Positions 1-7,750 of a DNA stretch of 11,666 nucleotides are shown piece after piece. Each line of letters starts with the position of its first letter. Within the stretch, counting starts at the first letter, position 1. A model generated the notes under the pieces. The model saw only the letters and a list, made by a program, of their open reading frames with translations. It searched no databases and was not told where the DNA came from. This DNA is from Tannerella sp. (lineage in GTDB: Bacteria; Bacteroidota; Bacteroidia; Bacteroidales; Tannerellaceae), in assembly GCA_031277235.1 (NCBI GenBank), contig JAITMT010000302.1:1-11666 (forward strand). The letters run 5' to 3'. The position numbers and the translations under genes were made by a program.

Positions 1-123
1 GTCGAATATTTCCTTGATTATGAAGGAGATATTGAAATAACCGGCGAGGTAACCGTAATGCGAAATCCACCTTCTGAAGAATTTTATGGTATTGAAATCG
101 AAACCATAAAAAAACTGCCTTAA
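1..123 (+). CDS. 3' end of an unidentified protein (partial)
   Basis: An open frame runs from the window edge to a TAA stop at 121-123 and gives the last 40 residues of a protein whose start lies outside. The tail is acidic and probably beta-strand rich (it contains DYEGDIEITGEV and ends ETIKKLP), with no cysteine, signal or membrane segment. I do not recognise the family. It is convergent with the thioredoxin-like gene at 242-1393 and is separated from it by 118 nt that contain a hairpin. The clean in-frame stop followed by a hairpin makes it plausibly a real gene end, but 40 residues are too few to be certain and no function can be given. Confidence 0.5.
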   Translation, partial: VEYFLDYEGDIEITGEVTVMRNPPSEEFYGIEIETIKKLP

Positions 124-162
124 AAACGGGAGCGCCTGTTGCACAACTGCCAATTAAGACTG

Positions 163-202
163 AAACCCTGAAATCAAAGAGTTTACGCTTTTTTCAGGGT
201 TT
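163..202. terminator. hairpin between convergent genes, possible bidirectional terminator
   Basis: A perfect 11-bp inverted repeat (AAACCCTGAAA at 163-173, TTTCAGGGTTT at 192-202) encloses an 18-nt loop. It sits between the stop of the plus-strand partial gene (123) and the stop of the minus-strand thioredoxin-like gene (242). A second, outer pair (CTGTTGC at 136-142 and GCAACAG at 205-211) could stack around it with an asymmetric bulge. Neither flank has a clear T run, so it is not a textbook intrinsic terminator. Its position between two converging genes is the main argument for a termination or mRNA 3'-end role. Confidence 0.45.
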
Positions 203-241
203 GGGCAACAGACACAGACACATGCACATCGTGTGAAGGAT

Positions 242-1393
242 TTATTCTTTATTTTCAAAAAAACGCTCAAACATATCATCCTGTTCTTTGGCTGTTTCAT
301 CGCTGAAGCCACTCCAACGTTTTATAATATTCCCTGATTCATCAATCAAAATCTGATGAGGAATTCCGCCGGAACCTGCCGGTCCGGGCAGATATAAATC
401 ACAAATATTATTCTCTCCCTTATTTTTACAAGACAGTATATGAATCCATTCCGTAATGTCGTGCGCCTCTATTGCATCCAACCATTTCTGCTCATCTTTC
501 TCGTTATCAATGGAAATACTGATCACGGTAAAGCCTTTGTCTTTATATTTAGCATACAGTTCTTTTAAATGGGGAAATCCTTTGATACAGGGAATACACC
601 AGGAAGCCCAAAAGTCAATCAATATATATTTTCCTTCAAAATCCGACAGTCTCACCAAAGTTTCTTCCTTATTAAAAGCCTCAAGAGACGATACATTGGT
701 CATTTTCGGTTTTTTTCTTTGGGATATATAACTGTATATCTCCTTACCGGGGCAACTTTTCCTCACATTTTCAGAAAGCCCGGCGAAAAGTTCCATCAGC
801 ATATCCGCACTCTGTTTTTTATTGTACAATAACCAAAAAAACATATCAAGGGAATAATAAGAATCCGGATGGGAAGTGATAAAATGAATCCGGATATTTT
901 CTATTAAATCATCAATGGAATCCTTTTTGAGGGTTAGAAGATTTCTATTTTCTTCGCTTTGTTCTGAAGATAGTTGTTTCTTAATTTCCGATAAATAACC
1001 TTCCAAAGGTTTCGTTTGAGCTTCCAACACCTTTCGGTCTGCCTGGGTTTGAGAACCTTCTAAGACAAAATTTTCCAAAGAATCCATTTTCAAATTCAAT
1101 TGCATTTCTCCCGGGTCATATAAAAAATTAATTTCCTTTTCTTTGAAAGACAAAAAGGCATTTGTATGCGGGAAAGTGACGCCTTCGATTGTAAAAACTC
1201 CATTTGTTACCGGAATGGTGTCCTTGATCAAACTATTGTCTTTTTCACATCTGTAATACCTGAAAAAAACAGTATCAACAGTCGTATCATCAATCGTTCC
1301 TGCGATTCTGAACGGCTTCTCTCCTTCGATTGTTTGACCTTCAACAAAACTGCATATCGAAAGTGAAAAAATAAAAACAAAAAAATGTTTCAT
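242..1393 (-). CDS. secreted thioredoxin-like thiol-disulfide oxidoreductase (TlpA/ResA type, N-terminal DUF4369-like domain)
   Basis: The 383-residue protein begins with a signal peptide (hydrophobic about residues 4-17, probable cleavage near G19-Q20), so it is expected in the periplasm. Residues about 25-115 form a beta-rich region resembling the DUF4369 domain often placed before thioredoxin domains in Bacteroidota. Residues about 120-225 are helical and charged. The C-terminal thioredoxin fold from about 235 holds the redox motif W265-C266-I267-P268-C269 and the cis-proline in GGIPHQ (P345), so it should be redox active. C14 in the signal peptide follows Ile, a poor lipobox, so lipidation is unlikely. 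Known relatives reduce disulfides or help cytochrome c maturation; the substrate here cannot be deduced. It lies 188 nt downstream of nuoN on the same strand and is visibly more A/T-rich than the nuo genes, so it is probably an independent unit. The ATG at 1391-1393 directly precedes the signal peptide. Confidence 0.9.
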   Translation of the reverse strand: MKHFFVFIFSLSICSFVEGQTIEGEKPFRIAGTIDDTTVDTVFFRYYRCEKDNSLIKDTIPVTNGVFTIEGVTFPHTNAFLSFKEKEINFLYDPGEMQLNLKMDSLENFVLEGSQTQADRKVLEAQTKPLEGYLSEIKKQLSSEQSEENRNLLTLKKDSIDDLIENIRIHFITSHPDSYYSLDMFFWLLYNKKQSADMLMELFAGLSENVRKSCPGKEIYSYISQRKKPKMTNVSSLEAFNKEETLVRLSDFEGKYILIDFWASWCIPCIKGFPHLKELYAKYKDKGFTVISISIDNEKDEQKWLDAIEAHDITEWIHILSCKNKGENNICDLYLPGPAGSGGIPHQILIDESGNIIKRWSGFSDETAKEQDDMFERFFENKE

Positions 1394-1494
1394 CTCAGTC
1401 TAAACGAAAAGTTTCTTTCTAAAAACATCCCAATCTCCTCAATCAATATCAACAAAATCGCAATTACAGACCATCCTATGCTTTCATTTTTCAC
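1390..1494 (-). CDS. possible 34-residue hydrophobic peptide overlapping the thioredoxin-like gene start
   Basis: A short frame opens with GTG at 1492-1494 and encodes 34 residues with a hydrophobic centre (WSVIAILLILIEEIGMF), then ends in TGA at 1390-1392. That stop overlaps the ATG of the thioredoxin-like gene as ATGA, an arrangement often used for translational coupling. A second short frame, ATG at 1533-1535 to TGA at 1491-1493 (MTESDTEVGAAFIL), overlaps its start. One frameshift would join the two into a peptide of about 48 residues, so this may be the remnant of a small gene. No good ribosome binding site is visible and I do not recognise the peptide. Chance is a real alternative. Confidence 0.22.
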   Translation of the reverse strand: MKNESIGWSVIAILLILIEEIGMFLERNFSFRLR

Positions 1495-1537
1495 AAAATA
1501 AAAGCCGCTCCGACTTCTGTATCAGATTCCGTCATTA

Positions 1538-1554
1538 CATTTTCCCGGAAAATG
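1538..1554. repeat. 17-nt palindrome downstream of nuoN
   Basis: CATTTTCC (1538-1545), one central C, then GGAAAATG (1547-1554) form a perfect inverted repeat in the 188-nt gap after the nuoN stop. As RNA it would make a 7-bp stem with a 3-nt loop, but no T run follows on the minus strand. About 20 nt further downstream, a weak stem around 1504-1519 is followed by a T-rich stretch (1496-1503, read on the minus strand). Together they could mark the operon 3' end. The palindrome could equally be a protein-binding site ahead of the thioredoxin-like gene. The rest of the gap shows no recognisable promoter. Confidence 0.35.
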
Positions 1555-1581
1555 ATTGTCGTCCATATCCTTAATCCCTAA

Positions 1582-3006
1582 CTAATTACTCAGCAAAAAG
1601 ATTCCGTCATAAACACAACTTGCAATTCCAATCAGCAAAATGCCTGCCAGACAGACTATTAAACTGATGCGCGTATAAGCGTCGCTTTTGAACGCGGGTA
1701 CCGGCGCGTCGTTGGGATTGATATACATTGCCCTGACAATCAATAAATAATAATACAGGGAAATAATCGTATTGATTAACGCGACGAGAACCACCCATAT
1801 AAATCCAGCCCCGAAAGCCGCCCGGAAGATAAAGAATTTACTCATAAATCCCGCAAACGGCGGTATGCCAGCCAGCGAAAACAGCGACAGCGTCATAATC
1901 AGCGCCAATTTCGGATTGGTCTTGTAGAAGCCGTTATAATCAGCGATATTCACCTTTCCGTCCGATTTCTGCTCCACGATGGAAACGATGCCGAAAATGG
2001 CAAGGTTGGCAACGAGATAAACCAGAATATAATACACCAAAGCCGTCATTCCCAGCGAGTCGGCGCTCACGACGCCCAACATCAGGTAGCCCGCCTGCGA
2101 AATACTGCTGAACGCCAGAAAACGCTTCACATTCTTTTGACGGAGTGCGAAAAGATTTGCCAACGTGATCGTTACAATAATTATCCAGTTCAGCATCTCC
2201 TGCCAAACCGTAATCATCGGCGCAAACACTTTCACGAAAATCAACAGCAGCGTGAAAGCGGCGGCGCCTTTGGAAACAACAGATAAATAACCTGTTACAA
2301 CCGTCGGGGCGCCCTGATAAACGTCCGGCGTCCATAAATGGAACGGAACGAGCGAGATCTTGAATGCCAGCCCCGAGAAGAAAAACACCATCGCCATGAT
2401 TTGCAGCGGCGTAACCGCCGCAAGACCTGCCACCACATCGCTGAAATACAGCGATCCGCAAGTGCCGTAAATAAACGAAATGCCGAACATCATCAATGCC
2501 GACGAAAACATCGCGTTCAGGATATATTTCGCGCCTGCTTCCGCCGAATGCTGCTTGTATTTGTCGAAAGCCACGAGGCAAGCCATCGGAATGGACGCCA
2601 GTTCCAGCCCTATCACAAACATCAGGAAATTGCCCGAACTAATCATGAAAAACATGCCGAGCAGAGTCGAAAACGTCAGCACGTAAAACTCGCCTTTCTT
2701 GTATTCGGTATCCGGGCGTTTCAGCCACGTATTTGCCTGTAAAACAACGATTAAGGCTCCAAATGATAAAACCGTTTTCACCAGATTCATCATCGGCGTT
2801 GAATAATACATGCCGCCGAAAGCCTCGACCGCATCCCCGGAAGGTAGAATATTGATGACGACATGCGCCAGCAAAAGGATGCTGCTGACGGCATGAAACC
2901 ATTTTCGTCCCTTCTCGCCCGCAAACAAATCGTAGAGAAACAGAATGAGAATCACCGCCGTCAGGGACAGTTCGGGACGCATATTTAAAAATTGACTGTA
3001 ATCCAT
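1582..3006 (-). CDS. nuoN: NADH-quinone oxidoreductase subunit N (complex I antiporter-like subunit)
   Basis: This is the proton-pumping membrane subunit next to the NuoA/J/K region of complex I, homologous to ND2 and to Mrp antiporter proteins. The 474-residue product is almost wholly hydrophobic with about 14 membrane helices. The charged residues needed for proton transfer are present: E135 in TM5 (GLELASIP), K216 in TM7 (GLAFKISLVPFHLWTPDVY), K246 in TM8 (VSKGAAAF) and K390 in TM12 (PFAGFMSKFFIF). Length fits the family (E. coli 485). It is the last nuo gene, 31 nt after nuoM; the leader is A/T-rich with no clear Shine-Dalgarno sequence. The ATG at 3004-3006 is the only start that keeps the first helix and avoids nuoM. 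Confidence 0.96.
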   Translation of the reverse strand: MDYSQFLNMRPELSLTAVILILFLYDLFAGEKGRKWFHAVSSILLLAHVVINILPSGDAVEAFGGMYYSTPMMNLVKTVLSFGALIVVLQANTWLKRPDTEYKKGEFYVLTFSTLLGMFFMISSGNFLMFVIGLELASIPMACLVAFDKYKQHSAEAGAKYILNAMFSSALMMFGISFIYGTCGSLYFSDVVAGLAAVTPLQIMAMVFFFSGLAFKISLVPFHLWTPDVYQGAPTVVTGYLSVVSKGAAAFTLLLIFVKVFAPMITVWQEMLNWIIIVTITLANLFALRQKNVKRFLAFSSISQAGYLMLGVVSADSLGMTALVYYILVYLVANLAIFGIVSIVEQKSDGKVNIADYNGFYKTNPKLALIMTLSLFSLAGIPPFAGFMSKFFIFRAAFGAGFIWVVLVALINTIISLYYYLLIVRAMYINPNDAPVPAFKSDAYTRISLIVCLAGILLIGIASCVYDGIFLLSN

Positions 3007-3037
3007 CTTTTTAAGTTATAAGTTTAAGAACTGAATG

Positions 3038-4525
3038 TTAATAATGAGTGACTAATTGCGCAATGACAGGAATTACACTGTGCTGAATAATATTGCTGAA
3101 TATCAGCGGGAAAAGTCCCAATCCGGCTATCGGAAGGACGAGACCGATCACAGCCACGCGCTCATCCCAGGTAGCGTCGGGCAGGTTCAGGTGATGTTCG
3201 TCCTGCACTTTGCCGTACAACATTTTTCCCACGAGGCGCAGAATGTAAACTGCCGTGATAACGATTGATGTTGTGGCGATTATCGTCAAAGTCCGGTGGA
3301 AAACATCGTTCACTTCAAACGCGCCCACGAAAATCGTCATTTCGGCAATAAATCCGCTCAATCCGGGTAGTCCCAGATTCGCCAACCCCGCAATCACATA
3401 AGCCACCGCGAGGAAAGGCATCACCTTCATCAAGCCACCCATTTCGCGAATGTCGCGCGTGTGCGTCCGTCCGTAAATCATGCCGATCAGCGCAAAGAAA
3501 AGCGCCGTCATCAAGCCGTGCGACAACATTTGCAGGATAGCGCCGGTGCTCGAAGTCTTCGTCATCATCAAAATCGCGAACAGCACCAGACTGCAATGCG
3601 AAACCGAAGAGTAAGCGTTGATATATTTTAAATCTTTCTGCACGATAGCCGCAAACGCACCGTAAACGACGCCCGTAGCCGTAAGTACCAGAAATATCCA
3701 AGCCTGTTCGTGCGCCGCTTCGGGCATCAGGTACATGGCTACGCGGAAACAGCCGTAACCGCCCAGTTTCATCAGAACGCCCGCGTGCAGCATGGAAACG
3801 GCTGTCGGCGCGGAAGCGTGACCGTCGGGACTCCACGTATGGAACGGGAACAACGCGCCCAGCACGCCAAACCCGACAAACGTCATCGGGAAGAAAATGC
3901 GCTGCAATTCAACCGGAATACTTAACTTTGCCAAATCCATCAAATTCATGGACGTAGCGCCTGCTCCAAAATAAATGCCGAGGATTCCCATCAGGATGAA
4001 AGCCGAGCCGCCCATCAGCATCAGCGTCAGTTTCATCGCCGAATATTCCTTCCTGCCGCTGCCCCAAACGCCGATCAACAAGTACATCGGTATCAGCGCC
4101 ACTTCATAAAACAGGAACATCGTGAACAAATCCACCGAAATGAAAAATCCGAAAACGCCCGAACTGAGCAGGCAAAACCAGAGGAAAAATTCCTTCGGCA
4201 GCGGATTCATGCGCCAGGAAGCGAAAACGCCCGTAAACACGATGATTGCCGACAGCAGCAACATCACCACCGAAATCCCGTCCACGCCTACGGCATAGTG
4301 GATATTCAGCGATTCGTACCACACATGGCTGGCGGTAAACAGCATTTCAGCCGTGTTGCCTGCCGCGCGTTCGCTCAGATAGGCAAAAACGATATAGATG
4401 GCATGTGCGAGCAGCAAACTCGCTCCCGTTACCATCACGGCGCGTATTTGTTTCATATTGCGGGCAGCCCACAATCCCAACATCATCAATAGGGGAATGG
4501 CTACAAATATGGATAATCTAATCAT
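3038..4525 (-). CDS. nuoM: NADH-quinone oxidoreductase subunit M (complex I antiporter-like subunit)
   Basis: The 495-residue, 14-helix membrane subunit lies between NuoL and NuoN in the pump arm (ND4 homologue). The family pattern is clear: E141 in TM5 (LFYEVALIPMYLL), PFHTWSPDGH-x-xAPTAVS at about 227-244, K253 in TM8 (GVLMKLGGYG), SSVSH at 306-310 and E395 in TM12 (PGLSGFIAEMTIF). Odd point: the TM7 lysine seven residues before the PFH histidine (E. coli K234) is leucine here (L222, codon CTG at 3860-3862). The following helix has a histidine, H247, where relatives usually have a small or aliphatic residue. Both readings come directly from an uninterrupted frame, so a frameshift is not the cause. 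The start ATG at 4523-4525 is 13 nt after the nuoL stop, preceded by an A-rich leader. Confidence 0.96.
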   Translation of the reverse strand: MIRLSIFVAIPLLMMLGLWAARNMKQIRAVMVTGASLLLAHAIYIVFAYLSERAAGNTAEMLFTASHVWYESLNIHYAVGVDGISVVMLLLSAIIVFTGVFASWRMNPLPKEFFLWFCLLSSGVFGFFISVDLFTMFLFYEVALIPMYLLIGVWGSGRKEYSAMKLTLMLMGGSAFILMGILGIYFGAGATSMNLMDLAKLSIPVELQRIFFPMTFVGFGVLGALFPFHTWSPDGHASAPTAVSMLHAGVLMKLGGYGCFRVAMYLMPEAAHEQAWIFLVLTATGVVYGAFAAIVQKDLKYINAYSSVSHCSLVLFAILMMTKTSSTGAILQMLSHGLMTALFFALIGMIYGRTHTRDIREMGGLMKVMPFLAVAYVIAGLANLGLPGLSGFIAEMTIFVGAFEVNDVFHRTLTIIATTSIVITAVYILRLVGKMLYGKVQDEHHLNLPDATWDERVAVIGLVLPIAGLGLFPLIFSNIIQHSVIPVIAQLVTHY

Positions 4526-4538
4526 ATCTTGTTCTTTT

Positions 4539-6452
4539 TTAAATCAATAATAACAGTAAAACAACCAACAGCAAGGCGCCGCCCAGGAATATCATCGTAT
4601 AGGACTGAATCGAGCCGCTCTGAAAACCGCGAATTTTTTCGCTCGTCGTGTTCGACGTCCAAGCCAGCGAATTCATAAATCCGTCCACCACGTGGCGATC
4701 AAACCATGCCAGGGGAACCGAGATATATCTGAATATAATCTTGTGTGTAACAAACTGATACACTTCGTCTATGTAAAAACGCCTGAACGCAGCCCGGTAA
4801 AATCCGCCGAAAGTAGTCGAGAGCGTATTCGCAACCTTTTGATCTCCTTTTCGATACATGATTCTGGCAATCAGAATGCCAATCACGGCAATCGCAATGC
4901 TGGCGCCTGCAACCGCCCAGTTCAAATGAATATGGTACGCCAGACCGTCGCTGCTGACAAACTGTCCGAAATCAATCCATCCTGCCAGTAAAGTTACGAC
5001 CGCCAGAAATATCAGCGGAATCGTCATGGTCAGGGGCGCTTCGTGCGGCTTTCCGTGATGTCCGTGTTCGCCGCCGACAGTGGCATGTACTTCATATTTC
5101 CGGCTCCAAAAGATATTGTAGAACAGGCGGAACATGTAGAACGCCGTCAAACCGGCAATCAGCGTCATCAAAATACCCATAACGGGGCTGAACTCGAAAC
5201 TTGCCGTCAAAATCTCGTCTTTCGACCAGAAACCGCTGAACAGCGGAATACCCGCAATCGCCAGACAGGCAACCAGAAACGTGATATGCGTAATCGGCAT
5301 GTATTTCCACAGTCCGCCCATATCCTTCATTTCGTTGGAATGAACGGCGTGGATAATCGCGCCGGCGCCCAGGAACAACAACGCCTTGAACATCGCGTGC
5401 GTAAAGAGGTGGAACATGGAAGCCATGTAACCGAGACCGCCGTGATGCGAATCCAAGGACGTACTCACGCCCAGCGCCACAATCATAAAACCGATCTGCG
5501 AAATGGTCGAAAACGCCAAAACCCGCTTGATATCCGTCTGTACGCAGGCTATGACCGCCGCAAGCAGCGCGGTGAAAGCGCCGACATAAGCGGTAATATG
5601 CAAGACGTCAGGCGCATAGACGATAAACAGCGGAAACATGCGCGCCACGAGAAAAACGCCCGCTACGACCATCGTAGCCGCGTGAATCAACGCGCTGACG
5701 GGCGTCGGACCTTCCATCGCGTCAGGAAGCCATATATGCAACGGGAACATCGCGCTCTTGCCCGCACCGCCGATAAACATCAGTCCCAGCGCCAGCGGAA
5801 TCATCATTCCGGCAGCGACCAAAACTTTTGCGTCGGGCGTAAAGGCAAACGTACCCGCATAAAATCCGTAAATCAAAATGCCAATCAGGAATCCCAAATC
5901 GGCGAAGCGCGTAACGATAAACGCCTTTTTGGACGCCGCCACCGCTTCGGGTTTCTGATAGTAGAATCCGATCAGCAAATAACTGGAAACGCCGACCAAT
6001 TCCCAGAAAACGTACATCTGGAAAATATTCGTGGCAACCACCAGCCCGATCATGGACATCGTAAAGAGCGACAGGAAAGCGAAATAGCGCTGAAATCCCT
6101 TTTCGCCCTTCATGTAGCCGAGCGAATAGATGTGCACCATCAGCGAAACCGTCGAAATGACCACGAGCATCATCACCGAAATCGGGTCGAGCAAAATTCC
6201 CATCCCGATATTCAGCGTCTCGGTGAACGGCAGCCACGTGAAATCAAACGGTATCAGCGTCGGGAAAATGCCTTCGGCATTGCGACCGCCGCCAAAATAT
6301 TGAATGGCAGTCATGTACGACAATACCGTAATAACCGCCAACGAAGCCGTTCCAATCAGTCCCGCAACGCCGGGTTTCATCTTGTTGCCCGCCAAGCCGA
6401 GCAGCAGAAACGAGAAGAAAGGCAGTAATAGTATTATTAATGTATATTCCAT
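4539..6452 (-). CDS. nuoL: NADH-quinone oxidoreductase subunit L (distal complex I antiporter-like subunit)
   Basis: The product is 637 residues with about 16 membrane helices, the ND5 homologue at the tip of the membrane arm, whose long lateral C-terminal helix runs along NuoM and NuoN. Key residues are present: E151 in TM5 (FWELVGVSSYLLIGF), K232 in TM7 (GGAGKSAMFPLHIWLPDAMEG, ending at 248), the LIHAATMVVAGV segment and K411 (FSGFWSKDEIL). A histidine-rich loop (H456, H463, H465, H466, H470) precedes TM13. The C-terminal part (about 550-637) contains the amphipathic lateral region and a final transmembrane anchor. An in-frame TTG lies two codons upstream; I chose ATG 6450-6452 because it starts the hydrophobic helix directly and lies 2 nt after the nuoK stop, allowing coupled translation. 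Confidence 0.96.
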   Translation of the reverse strand: MEYTLIILLLPFFSFLLLGLAGNKMKPGVAGLIGTASLAVITVLSYMTAIQYFGGGRNAEGIFPTLIPFDFTWLPFTETLNIGMGILLDPISVMMLVVISTVSLMVHIYSLGYMKGEKGFQRYFAFLSLFTMSMIGLVVATNIFQMYVFWELVGVSSYLLIGFYYQKPEAVAASKKAFIVTRFADLGFLIGILIYGFYAGTFAFTPDAKVLVAAGMMIPLALGLMFIGGAGKSAMFPLHIWLPDAMEGPTPVSALIHAATMVVAGVFLVARMFPLFIVYAPDVLHITAYVGAFTALLAAVIACVQTDIKRVLAFSTISQIGFMIVALGVSTSLDSHHGGLGYMASMFHLFTHAMFKALLFLGAGAIIHAVHSNEMKDMGGLWKYMPITHITFLVACLAIAGIPLFSGFWSKDEILTASFEFSPVMGILMTLIAGLTAFYMFRLFYNIFWSRKYEVHATVGGEHGHHGKPHEAPLTMTIPLIFLAVVTLLAGWIDFGQFVSSDGLAYHIHLNWAVAGASIAIAVIGILIARIMYRKGDQKVANTLSTTFGGFYRAAFRRFYIDEVYQFVTHKIIFRYISVPLAWFDRHVVDGFMNSLAWTSNTTSEKIRGFQSGSIQSYTMIFLGGALLLVVLLLLLI

Positions 6453-6454
6453 AA

Positions 6455-6763
6455 TCAATTCTTCAGTTCGTTCATATTTTTAACCTGAATATCGCGCAGA
6501 TTCCTGTAAATGTTGATGATGATTGCAATGGCAACCGCTGTTTCGGCAGCCGCAATCCCGATGGCAAACAGGGTGAAGAAAAAGCCTTCAAGTTGTCCGC
6601 CGAACAAATAGCGGTTGAAAACCGCAAAATTAATGTCCACCGCATTGAGCATCAGTTCCACCGAAATCAACATCGCCAGCAGGTTTTTGCGGGTAAAAAA
6701 TCCGTAAACTCCTGCAAACAACATAATAGTCGAAACTATCAAGTAATATTCCATCCGTATCAT
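6455..6763 (-). CDS. nuoK: NADH-quinone oxidoreductase subunit K
   Basis: This is a small three-helix membrane subunit (ND4L homologue) that links the quinone end of complex I to the antiporter-like subunits. Both conserved membrane glutamates are visible: E36 in SVELMLNAVDINF and E74 in AAAETAVAIAI (E. coli E36 and E72). The frame is open further upstream into nuoJ (to 6817), but that extension is lysine/arginine-rich and atypical. Two realistic ATGs remain, 6761-6763 (102 residues) and 6752-6754 (99 residues). An AAGGA lies 2 nt before the first and 11 nt before the second, so the choice is not settled. The stop at 6455 is followed almost at once by the nuoL ATG. Confidence 0.93.
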   Translation of the reverse strand: MIRMEYYLIVSTIMLFAGVYGFFTRKNLLAMLISVELMLNAVDINFAVFNRYLFGGQLEGFFFTLFAIGIAAAETAVAIAIIINIYRNLRDIQVKNMNELKN

Positions 6764-6777
6764 AATCCTTATCTTTT

Positions 6778-7284
6778 TTATCTTTTTCTTGCAATCAACA
6801 GCCCGCCGACGATACAAGCCAGCAGCAAAACGCTTATCACCTCAAAAGGCAACACATACTGATGTTTGCCTGCTCCCATCAATGTCTGTCCCACGATAGA
6901 CATCGGAATTTCGCCTTCCTCGAAACTTGCCACCGGAAGAAACTTGTTTTTCAATATCAGAAACAGGCCGATGCCCAGTCCCGCGAGCGCCGTGAGCAAT
7001 CCCGGAATCATTTTCGAGTTTTTCAATTTCTCTACCCGCTCGTCCTGACTCGACGTCAGCAAGATCGAAAACACGTACAGAATGGTGATGCCACCCGCAT
7101 AAACCAGCAATTGCACTGCTCCCAGAAACGTATAGTGCAACATGAAATAAATGCCTGCCGTACCGAACAGAACGAACAGCAAATAGGTTGCCGAACGCAA
7201 TATCCTTGCCGTCGTAACCGCCAATACGGAACTTACGATCATAAACGCCGCAAGTACGAGAAATACTATTAAACTTACATCCAT
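6778..7284 (-). CDS. nuoJ: NADH-quinone oxidoreductase subunit J
   Basis: The 168-residue product has five predicted membrane helices (about 4-22, 30-49, 54-76, 92-112, 142-164) and is the ND6 homologue at the hinge between quinone chamber and pump arm. The third helix shows the family motif VYAGGITILYVFSILL (about 61-76), the segment that in known structures switches between alpha- and pi-helix during turnover. It is slightly shorter than E. coli NuoJ (184), mainly at the C-terminus, which ends in basic ARKR. It begins 3 nt after the nuoI stop and ends 14 nt before the preferred nuoK start. The first in-frame ATG (7282-7284) is taken because translation upstream would run back into nuoI. Confidence 0.94.
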   Translation of the reverse strand: MDVSLIVFLVLAAFMIVSSVLAVTTARILRSATYLLFVLFGTAGIYFMLHYTFLGAVQLLVYAGGITILYVFSILLTSSQDERVEKLKNSKMIPGLLTALAGLGIGLFLILKNKFLPVASFEEGEIPMSIVGQTLMGAGKHQYVLPFEVISVLLLACIVGGLLIARKR

Positions 7285-7287
7285 ATC

Positions 7288-7743
7288 TCAATCTTTGTTA
7301 AAATTCAATTTCTGTACCAGTTTCGTCTTGTCGAATACCGCGTTTTCAAACTCGTTCTCAAAGCAGATCGCATCTGTCGGACAGACGTTTACGCACAGTT
7401 GGCAGAACAGACACGACCCCAAATCAAACTGATAGTTGCGCAGTATCTTTCTCTTTTTGCCCGCTTCGTCCGTAACGGTTTCTATTTCAAGGTGTAACGT
7501 GTCATTCGGACAATTCATTTCGCACAGCAAACACGAAATACATTTATTGTTACCGTTTTCGTCGTGCGGCATGACAAGCGTGCCTCTGAAACGGTCTGAT
7601 ATTTGGAGCGTTGCCCGGTTTTCGGGATATTCCTGCGTTGTCTTTTTGGTGAAAAACTCCTTGAGAGTTACATTCAATCCGGTAGTCAACGTCTTGATTC
7701 CGTGAGCAATCCCGCCTACATAACTATATTTTTCCTTTTCCAT
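7288..7743 (-). CDS. nuoI: NADH-quinone oxidoreductase subunit I (2x[4Fe-4S] ferredoxin-type)
   Basis: This Q-module subunit holds clusters N6a and N6b, which pass electrons to N2 in NuoB. Two full motifs are present: C68-x2-C71-x2-C74-x3-C78-P and C111-x2-C114-x2-C117-x3-C121-P. The 151-residue length fits short bacterial NuoI. The loop between motifs is about four residues longer than in E. coli NuoI, and an RFRGTLVM segment (51-58) matches the conserved stretch before the first motif. Because NuoEFG are not encoded here, NuoI may be the entry point for electrons, as proposed for other complex I relatives that lack an NADH module; that is inference. It has the strongest ribosome binding site in the operon (7751-7760). 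Confidence 0.96.
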   Translation of the reverse strand: MEKEKYSYVGGIAHGIKTLTTGLNVTLKEFFTKKTTQEYPENRATLQISDRFRGTLVMPHDENGNNKCISCLLCEMNCPNDTLHLEIETVTDEAGKKRKILRNYQFDLGSCLFCQLCVNVCPTDAICFENEFENAVFDKTKLVQKLNFNKD

Positions 7744-7750
7744 TTCTTAA

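Noticed and set aside
242..1393. Lipoprotein (C14 in the signal peptide)
   Set aside because: The residue before C14 is Ile and the residue pattern is a poor lipobox; a standard cleavage near G19-Q20 fits better.
5043..6428. Long plus-strand open frame (461 codons) opposite nuoL
   Set aside because: The product is dominated by Arg, His, Gln and Asn with no domain-like pattern, as expected for the antisense of a hydrophobic membrane protein. nuoL on the other strand is certain.
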